Positions 23,897 to 31,339 of a stretch of DNA of 64,000 nucleotides are shown in pieces. Every line of letters starts with the position of its first letter. Position 1 is the stretch's first letter. The DNA comes from G965204755 sp965243415 (GTDB taxonomy: Bacteria; Acidobacteriota; Vicinamibacteria; Marinacidobacterales; Marinacidobacteraceae). The position numbers were made by a program, and so were the translations under genes. Below the pieces are notes generated by a model. It saw only the letters and a list, made by a program, of their open reading frames with translations, was not told the origin of the DNA and ran no database searches. Where the stretch lies: assembly GCA_965243415.1 (NCBI GenBank), contig OZ251549.1, positions 1,922,001-1,986,000 on the forward strand. Reading direction: 5' to 3'.

Positions 23897-26064
23897 CCGT
23901 GCCCGCCCCGGCGGCAGCGCCGGCGACGAAGATCCCGTTCCGCTTCCATCCGCGGGTCTTCGCGGCCCTCGGCGCCGATCTCGTGACGAACGATGTCGTC
24001 GCCGTCATGGAACTCGTGAAGAACGCCTACGACGCCGGCGCGGGCGAGGTCGAGGTGCGCTTCGGGAAGGACTCCTCGGGCCTCGGCCACCTGGATATCG
24101 AAGACGACGGATGCGGGATGACTCGCGAGATCATCGAGAAGGTCTGGTGTCTCGTCGCCACGCCCCACAAGACCGAAAATCGGATCGTCGGCGGCGGCTC
24201 CGGCGGGCGCCGCGTCTCCGGAGAAAGGGGCCTCGGTCGCCTCTCGGCGGCGCGGCTCGGCGACGACTTCCGGATGCGGACGAGGTCGCGCGGCGGTCCC
24301 TGCTGGGAGGTCACCGTGCGCTGGTCGTCGCTCGCGGCTGCCGGCGATCTTTCCGAGGGCGCGGTGCTGCTGAATCCGTACGAGGGGGAGTTCCCGTCCT
24401 CCGGCACGCAGATCCGCATCGGCTCCCTGAGAGAGGAATGGAGCGAGAGTCAGGTCGCCGATCTGCGGTCCAACCTGTCGCGGATCGTGCCTCCGTTCAC
24501 CGAGGCGGAGGGCTTCTCGATCTTCTTCGCGCCGCCAGACACGGGCGCTGCCCAGAGGTCTCGAGTCCGGCCCGAGGAATTTCTGAGCAAGCCGAAGTAC
24601 AGACTCACCGGATCGGTGAATGCTGACGGGGACTTCTCGGGGCGGTACCGATTCACGCCTCTCTCTGAGGACGGAACGCCCAGGAAACGAGGCGTCAGTC
24701 TCAGTTGGGCGCAGTTGGTGGGCGGCGCCCGGAGAACCGACGATTCGGCTCCCCGGCCGGAGTCGCCCCGATGCGGGGGTTTCCGCTTGGACCTGCGGGC
24801 CTGGGACCTCGGGGCGGAGGAGCGCGGGGAGATCGCGCACCGGTTCGAACTGAAGCGGAGCGCGATACGAGCCGCCATCAGCGCCCACCGCGGCGTGTCC
24901 GTCTATCGCGACGGAATCCTCGTTCTGCCGAAATCGCCGGCCGCCAAGGACTGGCTGGGCCTCGATCTCCGGCGAGTCGGCAAAGTCGGAACCCGGCTGT
25001 CGACGAATCAGATCGTCGGCATGGTGTCGATTTCCTCCGCCGACAACGGGGGCCTCCGGGATACGAGCGACCGGGAGCGGCTGGCCGCGGGGCCGGCACT
25101 GTCGGACTTCAGGGAATTGCTGATGGGTGCGGTCAGCGTGCTGGAGGCGGAGCGGGACCGGGACCGGACGGAGGTCGGACCGGAGCGACACCTGGCGTCC
25201 CTGTTCGAGGAGTTGTCTGCGACGCCTCTGGTCGAGGAAGTGCAGGGGCTCGCCCGGAAAGGGGCTACGGCTGAGGCCACCGTGCCGGTCGTCGAGGGGT
25301 ACGCGCGCCGTTCGGAACAGGCAGTCCGGCGGATCGAGACCCGCTTCGCTTACTACAGTCAACTGGCGACGATCGGAACGATCTCCGCGATGCTGGTGCA
25401 CGAGATCCGCAACCGCACGACGACGATCGGCCGATTCCTCATCACGATGGAGACGCGCCTGGAGGGAGCACAAAACGAAAGACCCAGGATCCATCACGAC
25501 CGCGCCGTTCGGTCGGTGCTTGCTCTGGAGAGCCTGGCCGATCGCTTCGCTCCCTTGGCCCATCAGTTTTTCCGACGTAGCGGCCAAAAGTCCGTTCTGG
25601 AGGATCAGATCCGTGAGTGTCTCGAGCTCGTACAGGGAGCCACCCGGCACAAGAAGATTCGGTGTGAAGTGCCCGAGTCCAGAACTGTGGTCGCCGTCGA
25701 GCAGGGAGAACTGGACACGGTATTGCTGAATCTGATCAAGAACGCCGTCTACTGGCTCAGCGGAGTGAAGGACCGGCCGAGGGAGATCCGGTTCGGAGTC
25801 GAACCGGGTGGAGGAGACGGACGAGTGCGGGTGGAGGTCGTGGACAACGGCCCCGGTATCGCTGACGAGGACCTCGAGAGCGTTTTCCTGCCCGGAGTCA
25901 CCAGGAAGCCGAGTGGCATCGGCATGGGATTGACGGTCGCTTCCGAACTGGTCGCCGCGTACGATGGTCGCCTGTCCACGGCAGAGACGACGATCGGCGC
26001 CGTGTTCCGCTTCGATCTGCCCTTGGCCAAGGTGACCGGAGAGGCCGCCGCCGGAGAAAACTGA
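23893..26064 (+). CDS. Double GHKL protein: Hsp90/MORC-like ATPase plus histidine-kinase-like module
   Basis: A 723-residue protein from the GTG at 23893. The N-terminal module has the GHKL boxes of Hsp90/MORC-type ATPases: MELVKNAYDAGA (about 37-48), IEDDGCGM (about 74-81), KTENR and SGERGLGRLSAARLGD (about 112). The C-terminal third is like a sensor kinase: LVHEIRNRTTTIG with a possible phospho-His at about 503, NLIKNAVYWL (about 613), VDNGPGIADEDLESVFLPGV (about 650) and GIGMGLTVASEL. No membrane segment is visible. MORC-like GHKL ATPases beside vsr and C5 methyltransferases have been described in restriction-type clusters, which this neighbourhood resembles. It directly follows a vsr remnant. 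Confidence 0.85.
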   Translation: MTVPAPAAAPATKIPFRFHPRVFAALGADLVTNDVVAVMELVKNAYDAGAGEVEVRFGKDSSGLGHLDIEDDGCGMTREIIEKVWCLVATPHKTENRIVGGGSGGRRVSGERGLGRLSAARLGDDFRMRTRSRGGPCWEVTVRWSSLAAAGDLSEGAVLLNPYEGEFPSSGTQIRIGSLREEWSESQVADLRSNLSRIVPPFTEAEGFSIFFAPPDTGAAQRSRVRPEEFLSKPKYRLTGSVNADGDFSGRYRFTPLSEDGTPRKRGVSLSWAQLVGGARRTDDSAPRPESPRCGGFRLDLRAWDLGAEERGEIAHRFELKRSAIRAAISAHRGVSVYRDGILVLPKSPAAKDWLGLDLRRVGKVGTRLSTNQIVGMVSISSADNGGLRDTSDRERLAAGPALSDFRELLMGAVSVLEAERDRDRTEVGPERHLASLFEELSATPLVEEVQGLARKGATAEATVPVVEGYARRSEQAVRRIETRFAYYSQLATIGTISAMLVHEIRNRTTTIGRFLITMETRLEGAQNERPRIHHDRAVRSVLALESLADRFAPLAHQFFRRSGQKSVLEDQIRECLELVQGATRHKKIRCEVPESRTVVAVEQGELDTVLLNLIKNAVYWLSGVKDRPREIRFGVEPGGGDGRVRVEVVDNGPGIADEDLESVFLPGVTRKPSGIGMGLTVASELVAAYDGRLSTAETTIGAVFRFDLPLAKVTGEAAAGEN

Positions 26065-26147
26065 CGGTCCTCGTCATCGATGCACGCGAAGTGCGGTGTC
26101 GAGCCGCTGGGCGATGTTCTGGGAAATGCGACGGGAGATGGGTAGTT

Positions 26148-26996
26148 CTACCGATCGGCCTCGGGATCGGTGAGGGTGGCGCGGTAGAGGGTGGCGTCGA
26201 GGCGGACGCGCTCCTCCAGCGGGGGACGGAGGCAGTACGCGGCGGGGTTCGCGCGGAACTCGTAAAGGCGGACGAGTCGGTAGCGGTCGGTCTCTTCGTC
26301 GGCGACGCGGCGTTCGTTCTCGGTCAGGTAGAACGGCGTCGTGTTCGGGCCGGTCGTCGTCTTGATTTCCAGCATCCGTTCGTCGCCGCGGCGATTGAAG
26401 GAGAGGATGTCGAAGCCGGCGCCGTCGCCCTCGTCGCGGGCGATCCAGCGGACGCGCTCCGCGAGGTCGGGGCGCGAGATGCTTCGGAGTCGGTGACGCT
26501 CGAAGTTGTAGACCAGTTCCTCGCCGGCCGTGCCGAGCGCGCGGTTCCGGGCGTCGCGAAGGGCGGGGTCGTGCTTGCGGATGACGGCCTGGACGATCTT
26601 GTCGTCAGGAGGACGGTGGAGGATGGGCGGCCGTTCGATGCGCAGGGAGTCGTCCGGAGTTCCGGGCGTCGCGCGGACGGCGATGTCCTCTCCGACCAAG
26701 TATTCGTGGAGTCCGGGGTCGGTGAGCAGTCCGGCGTCCACGGCCTGCGCCAGGGCTCCCTGGTAGTGGGAGCGGGGCTGGTAACCGCGGATGATCGGCA
26801 GCCCCAGTTCCGTCAGGACGGCGCTGATGTTGCAGTGCTTGAACTCGATGGACTGCCGGCTGCGCCGGACGACCTGCCGGAGTCGCCGATTGTGTTCGGC
26901 CTTGTTGTACTTCTCGCCGCGCTGTTCGAGCCGCAGCATCTCGAAGTAGTCCCGCACGACCGCGTCGACCTCGGCATCGGTCCAGGGCGCGGGCAT
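26148..26996 (-). CDS. DUF3883 protein, copy 1 (PD-(D/E)XK-like)
   Basis: A 282-residue protein. Residues 1-85 form a conserved helical domain: WTDAEVDAVVRDYFEMLRLE, YNKAEHNRRLRQ, SIEFKHCNISAVLTELGLP and GYQPRSHYQGAL. The C-terminal DUF3883 domain has GTAGEELVYNFER, EGDGAGFDILSF and ERMLEIKTTTG, where Asp plus E-x-K suggest a PD-(D/E)XK nuclease core. It begins 6 bp after the stop of the upstream gene at 27003, forming an operon. Its 3' end was duplicated to 21283. The domain is often found near restriction systems, but the activity is unproven. Confidence 0.85.
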   Translation of the reverse strand: MPAPWTDAEVDAVVRDYFEMLRLEQRGEKYNKAEHNRRLRQVVRRSRQSIEFKHCNISAVLTELGLPIIRGYQPRSHYQGALAQAVDAGLLTDPGLHEYLVGEDIAVRATPGTPDDSLRIERPPILHRPPDDKIVQAVIRKHDPALRDARNRALGTAGEELVYNFERHRLRSISRPDLAERVRWIARDEGDGAGFDILSFNRRGDERMLEIKTTTGPNTTPFYLTENERRVADEETDRYRLVRLYEFRANPAAYCLRPPLEERVRLDATLYRATLTDPEADR

Positions 26997-27002
26997 CGGT
27001 GC

Positions 27003-27755
27003 TCATTCCCGGTCGCCGCGATCGGGTTCATCGTCCGGGCGGCGAAGGCGGAACTGTCCCGAGAGAAGCGCGGTGGCCAGGAATCCGTCGTCGCCCCGCA
27101 GGACGGAATCCAGGCGACGGACGGTGGATCCGGTGGGATCGTCCCGCCGGTGGAGCACTCTCCGGAGTTTCAGCTCGATGCCCGTCAACTCCGAATCAGC
27201 CTCGCCCAACAGGACCTGGAGGTCCCAGGCGTCCCGCTCGGTGTCGGCACTGCATTCGCCCGTCATCAGGTCGAGCAGGGCGTCGAAGGCGTTTTGAAGT
27301 TCCACCGAGGTGTGCCGTAGCCGATCGAGAGCCGACTCCACCAGGGTTCGGACCTGATCGACAGCCGTGGAATCGTACTGGCGCCAGTCGGCCATCGGGA
27401 GGGGCCTGTCGACCTCCGGATCGGATCCGGGGTGGCGGCCGGGCGTCTGATTCGGGGCCTGGCCGCCAGGCGCGGGCCTGGTCGGCGGTTCGCGGCCGGG
27501 TTCCGGCAGGGCCTCGCTCGGACGAGCCGGTTCGCGCTTCGGGGGATCCGGATCGAGCCGACCCTCGACGGCCAGAGCGCCGACTCCCCAGGCGATCTGA
27601 ATCATCGGGTCGAGAGCGTCCCACTCGGGAAGCGGCTTCCCGTCGGGCGACTTCCACGCGACGGTCGCGCAGTAACCCTCGTAGTTGATCCGCCCGAGCA
27701 CCGTCAGCCGAACACTCGCCGGCAACGCGGCTACGGGGATCTCGCTGTCGGACAT
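27003..27755 (-). CDS. Hypothetical protein upstream of DUF3883 copy 1
   Basis: A 250-residue protein. The first 65 residues (INYEGYCATVAWKSPDGKPL, PEWDALDPMIQIAWGVGALA) resemble a small uncharacterised domain common in accessory and phage genes. A Pro-rich linker of about 50 residues follows. Residues 125-230 look like an alpha-helical bundle (STAVDQVRTLVESALDRLRH, QNAFDALLDLM). The end is RRPDDEPDRGDRE, strongly charged. No catalytic motif is seen. It forms a tight operon with DUF3883 copy 1. TAGAGT lies 6 nt before its ATG. Confidence 0.7.
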   Translation of the reverse strand: MSDSEIPVAALPASVRLTVLGRINYEGYCATVAWKSPDGKPLPEWDALDPMIQIAWGVGALAVEGRLDPDPPKREPARPSEALPEPGREPPTRPAPGGQAPNQTPGRHPGSDPEVDRPLPMADWRQYDSTAVDQVRTLVESALDRLRHTSVELQNAFDALLDLMTGECSADTERDAWDLQVLLGEADSELTGIELKLRRVLHRRDDPTGSTVRRLDSVLRGDDGFLATALLSGQFRLRRPDDEPDRGDRE

Positions 27756-27767
27756 CGGCGCACTCTA
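27756..27767 (-). promoter_or_regulatory. -10 of the 27755 gene
   Basis: On the minus strand TAGAGT (27767-27762) ends 6 nt before the ATG at 27755, a short spacing compatible with a leaderless or nearly leaderless transcript. Confidence 0.4.
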
Positions 27768-27909
27768 CCCCTTTGGGTTCAGCCTGGGAAAGGTGGTCTT
27801 GGATTCCCCCGGTTCCGGGGAGTCGAGATCGGCCTGCAACGAGCCGCGCGGCGCTTTTCCGTATCGACACCCGAAGGCGGACGCTCGATGCCGGGATCGA
27901 TTTCGGGCT

Positions 27910-28818
27910 TCATGCTTCGGGCGGCGGAGTCGGTGCGAGGCGGGCGGTGGCGTCCTTGCGGGCCGACGCTCCTTCTTTGGGATGTGCTCGATAACAGGCG
28001 AGGTCGAGATGCAGATGATCCCGTAGAGGGGGCTGGAGGCAATAGGCACCCGGCGCAGTGCGGAAGTCGTAGAGGCGGACCAGGACGTACCGGTCCGGAT
28101 TCTCCTCGGATACGCGGTGCTCGTTCTCGGTCAGATAGAACGGAGTCGTGCTCGGTCCGGTGGTCGTCTTGACTTCCAACCACATCTCCCGGCCGTCGCT
28201 GTCGAAGGAGAGGATGTCGAAGCCGGCGCCGTCGCCCTCTTCCCGAGCGATCCAACGAATTCGTTCCGCCAGGTCGTCGAGGGAGGCGGCTCGGAGCCGG
28301 CGGCGCTCGTGACGGAGGACCAGTCTCTCTCCGGCCGTACCGAGACGGCGGTTCCGGGCGTCGCGCATCGCGGGGTCGTGCTTGCGAACCACGCGACGCA
28401 TCCGATCGTCCGTCGAAACCTCGGCCGGGCCCGGTGGATCCTCGATGCGGATCTGTTCCGCGGTCAACGGGAACTCGACCGCCTCGGACGACGACGGCTC
28501 GGACCCGTCCTCGCCGACGAGGAAACCGTGGAGATGCCCAGCCTTCTGGAGGTGCGCATCCACCATCTCTGTGAGGGCCGCCTGATAGTTGGGTCGCGGC
28601 TTGTAGCCCTGGATGAAGGGCATGCCGAGTTCGGCGAGGACCGCGCTGATGTTGCAATACTTGAACTCCATCGCGGGCTCGTCGCGCTCGACGCTCTTTG
28701 CCAGGCGACGACGATGGGCCGCCTTGTTGTATCGCTCGCCGCGCTGCTCCAGCCGCAGCATCTCGAAGTAGTCTCGAACGATGGCCTCGTTCTCTGTTTC
28801 GGTCCAGGGTGCGCACAT
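27910..28818 (-). CDS. DUF3883 protein, copy 2 (PD-(D/E)XK-like)
   Basis: A 302-residue paralogue of the 26148 gene with the same layout. The N-terminal domain is WTETENEAIVRDYFEMLRLE, YNKAAHRRRLAKS, MEFKYCNISAVLAELGMPFI. The DUF3883 core is GDGAGFDILSFDSD, MWLEVKTTTG and STTPFYLTENEHRV. The putative catalytic Asp and E-x-K are conserved. It begins 6 bp after the upstream gene, the same spacing as in the first DUF3883 operon. The C-terminal 20 residues are an Ala/Pro/Lys tail without counterpart in copy 1. Confidence 0.85.
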   Translation of the reverse strand: MCAPWTETENEAIVRDYFEMLRLEQRGERYNKAAHRRRLAKSVERDEPAMEFKYCNISAVLAELGMPFIQGYKPRPNYQAALTEMVDAHLQKAGHLHGFLVGEDGSEPSSSEAVEFPLTAEQIRIEDPPGPAEVSTDDRMRRVVRKHDPAMRDARNRRLGTAGERLVLRHERRRLRAASLDDLAERIRWIAREEGDGAGFDILSFDSDGREMWLEVKTTTGPSTTPFYLTENEHRVSEENPDRYVLVRLYDFRTAPGAYCLQPPLRDHLHLDLACYRAHPKEGASARKDATARLAPTPPPEA

Positions 28819-28824
28819 TCGAGA

Positions 28825-29235
28825 TCAGGGTGACTTCGGCCTCGACGGGCAGGAGTGCTTCGACGCGGAAGTAGATGGAGCGAAGGCCTGCGGGTGGAAC
28901 TCCCAGTTGTGGTCGAGACCGCAGGCGCAGCGGAAAGGGAGCGCCGGGAACTCTGTCTCCTCGCTGTCGAGGCCGCGGTCGAGCCAGTCGGGTGGCGCGA
29001 CGCAGTGGTCGTGGCACGCCTGCAGAATCATGGAATGTAGATCGTAGAGTGCGCACTGGAACTCGATCTCCCAGGCCTCGTAAGCGTGTTCGAGGGAGCC
29101 TTCGTACAGGTCGCGGTTCGGCTCCGTCTGGAGGCGCTCGTCGAGTGTCACCACCGTGTCGCGCAGGGTCCGCCAGGTGCTGAGGAACTGGAGGTAGATG
29201 GCCTTGAAGGACTCCGGGTGGGCAAAGATCGTCAT
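28825..29235 (-). CDS. Hypothetical protein upstream of DUF3883 copy 2
   Basis: A 136-residue protein starting MTIFAHPESFKAIYLQFL. It is mostly helical and acidic (AYEAWEIEFQCALYDLHSMI), with CHDHC and FRCACGLDHNWEFHP, Cys/His pairs that could bind a metal. The ATG at 29235 is preferred because GGAAGC precedes it; an ATG at 29328 would add 31 residues. It is the first gene of the second DUF3883 operon. It shares no visible sequence with the first gene of the other DUF3883 operon. Confidence 0.65.
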   Translation of the reverse strand: MTIFAHPESFKAIYLQFLSTWRTLRDTVVTLDERLQTEPNRDLYEGSLEHAYEAWEIEFQCALYDLHSMILQACHDHCVAPPDWLDRGLDSEETEFPALPFRCACGLDHNWEFHPQAFAPSTSASKHSCPSRPKSP

Positions 29236-29396
29236 GGTGCTTCCGATCGGCCTCGCTTGAGATTCGGGGGAGTCGAGATGGTCTGTGTGGCAGGACGCGG
29301 TCTCTCTATCGCGACCTGCGAAATCCATCCTACCCTGGAGTGTCCGTGGGTGTCCAGGTCGCTACGTGGCGGTCACGACTCGTCAGCGCGCCCGGT

Positions 29397-30464
29397 TCAC
29401 TTCACAACGGTGAAGGCCTGGTCGGGGTGGCTCGGGTGGTCGGGGTGGCGGCGGACGAGGCGGCCGGCGGTGACCATCGGTTTCAGGTAGGCGCGGTTCA
29501 GGCTGCGGGGGTCGCGGTCGAGGATGGCGGCGAGTTCGCCGCTGGTGCTCCATCCGCGGGCGCGGCAGAGGTCCTCGATGAGGCCCTCGAGCGTTGCCCG
29601 CGCGGGGCGGCGGCCGAGGCCGCGGACCCGGGCGCGCAGTTCTTCGGGCAGGGTCGGCGCCGGGCTGTCGGCGACGGCGGCCGGCGCTCCGGGCGGAGCC
29701 GGCTTCTTTTTTCTCTGCCTCTTCTTCTCTCTGTTCTTCTTCGTGGCCGGCGCAGCCTTCGGGGCAGGGGGTGGGCGCTTCGCTGTCGCGGGTTGCGGGG
29801 CGGGCGGTTCGGCGGTCGCCGGCTCCGGCGGGGGAATCGCTTCGTCCCCTGCCGCCGGCGCCGACGGAGCGGGGCCGATGGGAACGCTCCGGGCTTCCGG
29901 AGGTGCGGCGTCGGGCGCCCGGGAAGGAGTCGGATCCGGCAGCGCCGGGGGCAGGGGGGTGGAGTCGCCGGGGGCGGCGGTCTCGAGGTGTTCGCCGATG
30001 TCCTCGATGCCGTCCGCGACCGGGAGCAGGCCGCGGCCGTAGCGGTCGAGTTTTCGTCCGAAGCGGGACAGTCCGGCTCCGGCTCGCGCGGCTCGCCGGC
30101 GCCCCGGGCCGACGGGTTTCGCGGTGCGTTGCTCCTCGAGCCGGGCCAGCGCCTCTCCCATGCGGACGAGGACCGCGCCGACGCGGGCGGCGGTTTTCAG
30201 GATGGCCACCAGGACTTCGCCGGACCGGCGGATGCCGGTGGCGATGCGAGCGCGGTTTCGGTAGAGCCAACGGGCGCCGTCCACCACCGGCGCGGCGAGG
30301 CCGGGCAGGCCGCCGATCCGTCGCCACCACTCCGCGAGGCGGTGCCCTGCGCGGCGGAACGCCCCCGGGGGCTCCGTCGCCGTCGGCTGGTGCGGCCGGG
30401 TTCCGACGGTCTCCGGGGAGGGCGAAGCCTCCGGCGGTCGCCGGTCGGGCTCTTCGGGCGACAT
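29397..30464 (-). CDS. Hypothetical protein with C-terminal winged-helix-like domain
   Basis: A 355-residue protein in three parts. Residues 1-140 are basic and helical (LAEWWRRIGGLPGLAAPVVD, ARLEEQRTAKPVGPGRRRAA). Residues 150-280 are a Pro/Ala-rich linker ending in a Lys/Arg-rich block (KKNREKKRQRKKK). The last 75 residues (LIEDLCRARGWSTSGELAAI, RSLNRAYLKPMVTAGRLVRR) resemble a winged-helix DNA-binding domain. It lacks a signal or a clear family. Its 5' end faces the iteron-like region at 30571, so it may bind there; this is only a positional inference. Confidence 0.6.
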   Translation of the reverse strand: MSPEEPDRRPPEASPSPETVGTRPHQPTATEPPGAFRRAGHRLAEWWRRIGGLPGLAAPVVDGARWLYRNRARIATGIRRSGEVLVAILKTAARVGAVLVRMGEALARLEEQRTAKPVGPGRRRAARAGAGLSRFGRKLDRYGRGLLPVADGIEDIGEHLETAAPGDSTPLPPALPDPTPSRAPDAAPPEARSVPIGPAPSAPAAGDEAIPPPEPATAEPPAPQPATAKRPPPAPKAAPATKKNREKKRQRKKKPAPPGAPAAVADSPAPTLPEELRARVRGLGRRPARATLEGLIEDLCRARGWSTSGELAAILDRDPRSLNRAYLKPMVTAGRLVRRHPDHPSHPDQAFTVVK

Positions 30465-30745
30465 GTTCGACGGGGCCGACGATATCGGATGCCTCCGGCG
30501 TCCCGCGCGACAGCCGGCGGCGGGGGCGATCCCGGCCGGCTCGCGTCGCTCGTTCCGGGAACGGCGGAGCCTGTGTCCATGTTCGAGCCCTGTGTCTTTC
30601 GTGACCCCCTGTGTCTTTAGCCCTGTGTTTCTCGCCCTGTGTTTCTCGCCCTGTGTCTTTAGCCCTGTGTCTTTAGCCCTGTGTTTTTCCGGGGCCCTGT
30701 GTCTTTAGCCTGTGTTTTTCGATCTGGACCCTGTGTTTTTCGATG

Positions 30746-30760
30746 TAAATCATTGATTTA
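30746..30760. promoter_or_regulatory. Perfect AT-rich palindrome TAAATCA-T-TGATTTA
   Basis: Seven-base arms with one central base, in one of the few AT-rich patches of the window. It lies immediately after the left cluster of the CTGTGT repeats. It is a good candidate for a dimer-binding operator or an unwinding site. Confidence 0.6.
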
Positions 30761-30976
30761 TGGACACTATTGCGCCAATTCGGCGATTCGGCCCAGGTGT
30801 GCTCCGGAGAGCGGTTCTCCGGCCCGGACCGGGAAGTCCGGGAGTGGCGAACCCGGCGGAAGCCCGGCGATCGGGCTCGGCGCATGGCGGCGAGTCTCCG
30901 GAGGGCGCCGTTCGGCGGACGCCTCCCGCCGATACGGTCCGCCCGTTCGCGGTGAGGTCCGCGATCCGGCGCGGGG
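30761..30976. other. Non-coding stretch between the two repeat clusters
   Basis: No gene, hairpin or repeat is supported here beyond the palindrome at its left edge. The remaining 31157-31339 before the DUF5916 gene is likewise empty apart from GC-rich sequence. Confidence 0.4.
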
Positions 30977-31339
30977 CTGTGTCTTTAGCGCGGGACCCTG
31001 TGTTTTTCGGACGGCGCCCTGTGTCTTTAGGCCGACCCCGTGTTTTTCGGGACCCTGTGTTTCTCGGTGTGGTCCCTGTGTCTGTGGCGGGCAGCCCTGT
31101 GTCTTTGGAGCGGCGGAGCCTGTGTCTTCGGCGGCGCCGGAGCCTGTGTCTTTCGGAACCGGCCGAACCCGCCGGGACCGGCCAACGGGCGGCGGGACAG
31201 CGACCGCAGCGGTCGGAGCGCCGCGGTCGTGGGGCGCCGAACCGGGGCGGTTTCCGGGAACTCGCGGGCGGCGGGGAGGGGGCGGCGCGGCTAGACTCCC
31301 GGCGCTTCCGGGCGAGTCGCCGTTCGCGGCCGGCGGCTC

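Larger units (their letters stand above)
30571..31156 (+). repeat. Iteron-like array of 20 CTGTGTNTTTNG motifs
   Basis: Twenty copies of CTGTGT(C/T)TTT(A/C)G occur in one orientation in two clusters, eleven at 30571-30742 and nine at 30977-31156. Two flavours alternate, CTGTGTCTTTAG and CTGTGTTTTTCG. Spacing is irregular, from 14 bp upward. No gene is supported across the region; frames through it read repeated CVF. An AT-rich palindrome lies between the clusters. The layout is that of a protein-binding array such as an origin, a partition site or a multi-operator. Confidence 0.8.

Noticed and set aside
30571..31156. CTGTGT motif array as a CRISPR
   Set aside because: The motif is only 12 bp, spacing is irregular and spacers are not of uniform length.
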